Virus record (IMG/VR): IMGVR_UViG_3300028025_003418
Location: 1 to 39,849 of that record
Origin: a virus
Length of the DNA: 39,849 bases
Strand: one strand, 5' to 3'
Part shown: in pieces, positions 38,668 through 39,849 of the stretch
Numbering within the stretch: the stretch's first letter is position 1
Layout of the letters: each line of letters opens with the position of its first letter
Notes under the pieces: model-generated
The model's input: the letters and a program-made list of their open reading frames with translations, nothing else
Databases searched by the model: none
Told to the model about the DNA's origin: nothing
Translations under genes and position numbers: made by a program

Positions 38668-38759
38668 AGTAGTTTTTTAATCGGTAAATTCACATCCCAT
38701 TCTCCGTCTTCCCAGTCAATGTCTTCTTCTTCCTCAAGCCCCTTTTGCTTTCTTGTCAT
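38634..38759 (-). CDS. possible small protein overlapping the terminase start, 41 aa
   Basis: MTRKQKGLEEEEDIDWEDGE begins at 38759, inside the end of the 73-residue gene, and ends at 38634, 34 bp inside the terminase gene. The first part is acidic and the end is hydrophobic (LLWLSVLPLILF). It has a gene-like start but the hydrophobic end is read out of the terminase frame, so it could be an artefact. It would fill an otherwise unassigned gap of 66 bp. Confidence 0.3.
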   Translation of the reverse strand: MTRKQKGLEEEEDIDWEDGEWDVNLPIKKLLWLSVLPLILF

Positions 38760-38955
38760 CTTCGTTCTTGATATCAAATGTATCGTTTCGGATGACAGCA
38801 AATTGGTCAGTAAGCATATGGCGAATAACTCCGTCTTTTTCTAGCACTACAGCAAACATATCATTGCAGAATGTACCACCAGATTGAACATATAACAGAT
38901 ATCCATACCCAATTTGGGTTTTTACTGGAATAGGATTTCTGAACTCGTGAATCAT
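38734..38955 (-). CDS. hypothetical protein, 73 aa
   Basis: The protein begins MIHEFRNPIPVKTQIGYGYL and has a beta-strand-rich body (YVQSGGTFCNDMFAVVLEKD) and a basic end. No family was recognised. Upstream it is separated by a double stop (TAA TAA) from the lysine-rich small gene. It may be co-transcribed with the terminase. Confidence 0.55.
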   Translation of the reverse strand: MIHEFRNPIPVKTQIGYGYLLYVQSGGTFCNDMFAVVLEKDGVIRHMLTDQFAVIRNDTFDIKNEDDKKAKGA

Positions 38956-38958
38956 TTA

Positions 38959-39066
38959 TTACTTCTTGCCTTTTTGCTTATACTTACAGGGCTTCATTTT
39001 CTTTGAGCCACTCTTGTAGTTCTTCATTTCACGCTTCATTTCTTTTTCCATTTTTTCGTGTTTCAT
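38959..39066 (-). CDS. lysine-rich small protein, 35 aa
   Basis: MKHEKMEKEMKREMKNYKSG starts at 39066, four bases after the preceding stop in the TAATTTTATG junction used elsewhere. Nearly half the residues are Lys, Arg or His. It might bind nucleic acid. It ends in two consecutive stop codons. The small size and simple composition leave doubt. Confidence 0.45.
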   Translation of the reverse strand: MKHEKMEKEMKREMKNYKSGSKKMKPCKYKQKGKK

Positions 39067-39070
39067 AAAA

Positions 39071-39469
39071 TTAGTATTTGCCGTCAAAGCGTGGGTGGCG
39101 AACAACGCACCAGCGGTTGCCGTCCCAGCGGACATCCACAGGCATTCCGATATGGAACTTAGCAGAGTCCCTGCAAAGCACATTGAAGTCCTTGCCTTCA
39201 AGTAGCACACCGATGACCTTCGGATTCTTGTACTTGCAGTGAACAGTACCTCGCTTCTTGTCTGGAGCAAGAATCTGCTCCTGTTGTTTAAAGCCTAGGT
39301 TAGCCTTTAGGTGGTTAATGCCTTCCTCTGTCCATTGGACTTCCCAGAGGTTCTCTGGTTTCTTGGATGGAATCTTATGCCAATCCACGCTCTCCGTGTA
39401 CGATGAACGCAGTTCTTTCAAGATGTCTCTGGATAAACCAAGAGCAATGGAAAGTGCTTTTTCTTTCAT
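39071..39469 (-). CDS. hypothetical protein, 132 aa
   Basis: The start MKEKALSIALGLSRDILKEL at 39469 was chosen because a -10-like TTTATG lies 8 bp upstream; a longer form from 39490 would begin inside the promoter. The N-terminal helix is amphipathic, the second half is strand-rich and includes GTVHCKYKNPKVIGVLLEG and a Trp-rich VRWDGNRWCVVRH. It may be a small OB- or SH3-like domain, but no family is recognised. It is the first protein gene of the late operon after the tRNA genes. Confidence 0.6.
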   Translation of the reverse strand: MKEKALSIALGLSRDILKELRSSYTESVDWHKIPSKKPENLWEVQWTEEGINHLKANLGFKQQEQILAPDKKRGTVHCKYKNPKVIGVLLEGKDFNVLCRDSAKFHIGMPVDVRWDGNRWCVVRHPRFDGKY

Positions 39470-39471
39470 AA

Positions 39472-39506
39472 TCGACACATAAACCCCCATATGTCGATTT
39501 AGTCAA
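39472..39506 (-). promoter_or_regulatory. promoter TTGACT - 17 - TTTATG with a TCGACA/TGTCGA dyad
   Basis: On the minus strand TTGACT (39506-39501) and TTTATG (39483-39478) are 17 bp apart. TCGACA (39497-39492) and TGTCGA (39477-39472) flank the -10 as a perfect 6-bp dyad, so a dimeric regulator could block this promoter. The -10 is 8 bp from the start codon at 39469. Confidence 0.5.
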
Positions 39507-39543
39507 CCTAAATCGCACATTACAATTTTTTTGATAGGAATAC

Positions 39544-39617
39544 TAGGGGTAGGGGGAATCGAACCCACCGACTTAAGCCTTATAAAGACTCCACTCTAAC
39601 CACTGAGTTATACCCCC
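39544..39617 (-). tRNA. tRNA-Ile (anticodon UAU)
   Basis: The cloverleaf folds: acceptor GGGGGTA with TACCCCT (first pair G-T), D arm ACTC/GAGT, anticodon stem GAGTC/GGCTT with loop TTTATAA (anticodon TAT), T arm around GGGTTCGATT. One mismatch is found in the T stem. It has no encoded CCA. The anticodon reads AUA. Confidence 0.8.
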
Positions 39618-39657
39618 CTGTAAAGAATCCATTCGTAATTCCCGAATAGCGAATAAG

Positions 39658-39730
39658 TACGGCAAGCGGGGGTCGAACCCGCAACATCCTGCTTGGAAAG
39701 CAGACACTCTGCCAATTGAGTTATTGCCGC
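39658..39730 (-). tRNA. tRNA-Gly (anticodon UCC)
   Basis: The acceptor GCGGCAA pairs with TTGCCGT (first pair G-T). The D arm is ACTC/GAGT, the anticodon stem TCTGC/GCAGG has the loop TTTCCAA (anticodon TCC), and the T arm GCGGG/CCCGC has the loop TTCGACC. It reads GGA. No CCA is encoded. Confidence 0.88.
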
Positions 39731-39753
39731 CAAAGGCGTACTGCCGTGAAAGG

Positions 39754-39826
39754 TGGGACTGGCTGGACTTGAACCAGCAACAAACGGCTTAAAAGGCCGC
39801 TACTCTAACCATTGAGTTACAATCCC
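39754..39826 (-). tRNA. tRNA-Lys (anticodon UUU)
   Basis: The acceptor GGGATTG pairs with CAGTCCC, the D arm is ACTC/GAGT, the anticodon stem GCGGC/GCCGT has the loop CTTTTAA (anticodon TTT), and the T arm GCTGG/CCAGC has the loop TTCAAGT. It reads AAA. It is the first of the three tRNAs in the direction of transcription. Confidence 0.9.
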
Positions 39827-39849
39827 TAAAGAACCCCGACAGGGACTTG

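Noticed and set aside
38670-38690. Slippery A AAA AAC sequence before the terminase gene
   Set aside because: The heptamer is not in the frame needed for -1 frameshifting from the small upstream frame.
1-39849. Complete circular genome
   Set aside because: Joining the right end to the left end gives a frame that stops inside tRNA-Lys and does not restore the ArdC-like gene.

Overview
The window is a 39.8 kb piece of a tailed double-stranded DNA phage (or a prophage-like copy of one), most likely with a short, podovirus-type tail. The virion module has a large terminase, a 730-residue portal, an acidic scaffold, a major capsid protein that looks like the SU10/DUF5309 type, gp11/gp12-like tail proteins and several internal virion proteins. 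No tape measure, sheath or baseplate genes are present. No integrase, RNA polymerase or DNA polymerase is visible, so replication and transcription probably use host enzymes. A lipoprotein spanin candidate and a secreted transglycosylase suggest a Gram-negative host, but the host cannot be named. The window ends inside an ArdC gene on the left, and joining the two ends does not restore that gene, so this is not a complete circular genome.

Layout. (1) 1-1589, minus strand: a partial ArdC-like antirestriction gene and three small unknown genes. (2) 1590-2301: a gene-free control region rich in direct and inverted repeats. (3) 2302-4095, plus strand: four small genes separated by repeated modules, each made of a terminator, a conserved ACTTTCTGTTC box and, in front of three of the genes, a covarying hairpin leader. 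(4) 4096-4441: a convergent junction with several hairpins and terminators. (5) 4442-6195, minus strand: small genes, two of them paralogous, and an HTH protein. (6) 6252-14281, plus strand: a tightly coupled replication and recombination operon with an endonuclease VII-like resolvase, RecE-like nuclease, winged-helix initiator, DnaC-like loader, transglycosylase, ribbon-helix-helix protein, ERF-type annealing protein, metallophosphoesterase and many small proteins. (7) 14261-39469, minus strand: the late operon, read from right to left as packaging, portal, scaffold, capsid, tail, internal virion proteins, a 2,542-residue polyvalent protein, holin and spanin. (8) 39544-39826: three tRNA genes, Ile(UAU), Gly(UCC) and Lys(UUU), on the minus strand.

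How the genes fit together. The initiator gene appears to contain its own origin: three 14-bp near-palindromes spaced 22-23 bp apart, followed by an AT-rich tract, arranged like the lambda origin inside gene O. The next genes include a DnaC-like helicase loader, which matches the lambda O/P plan. RecE-like nuclease and ERF annealing protein would provide single-strand-annealing recombination, and the endonuclease VII-like protein would resolve branched DNA before packaging.

The most unusual items are the giant polyvalent protein, which has a zinc-peptidase motif, an ADP-ribosyltransferase-like segment and a GNAT-like segment separated by four copies of an [FY]KVSD motif; the initiator-embedded origin; the covarying leader hairpins; and promoters whose -10 boxes lie only 5-10 bp from the start codon, which suggests leaderless mRNAs.
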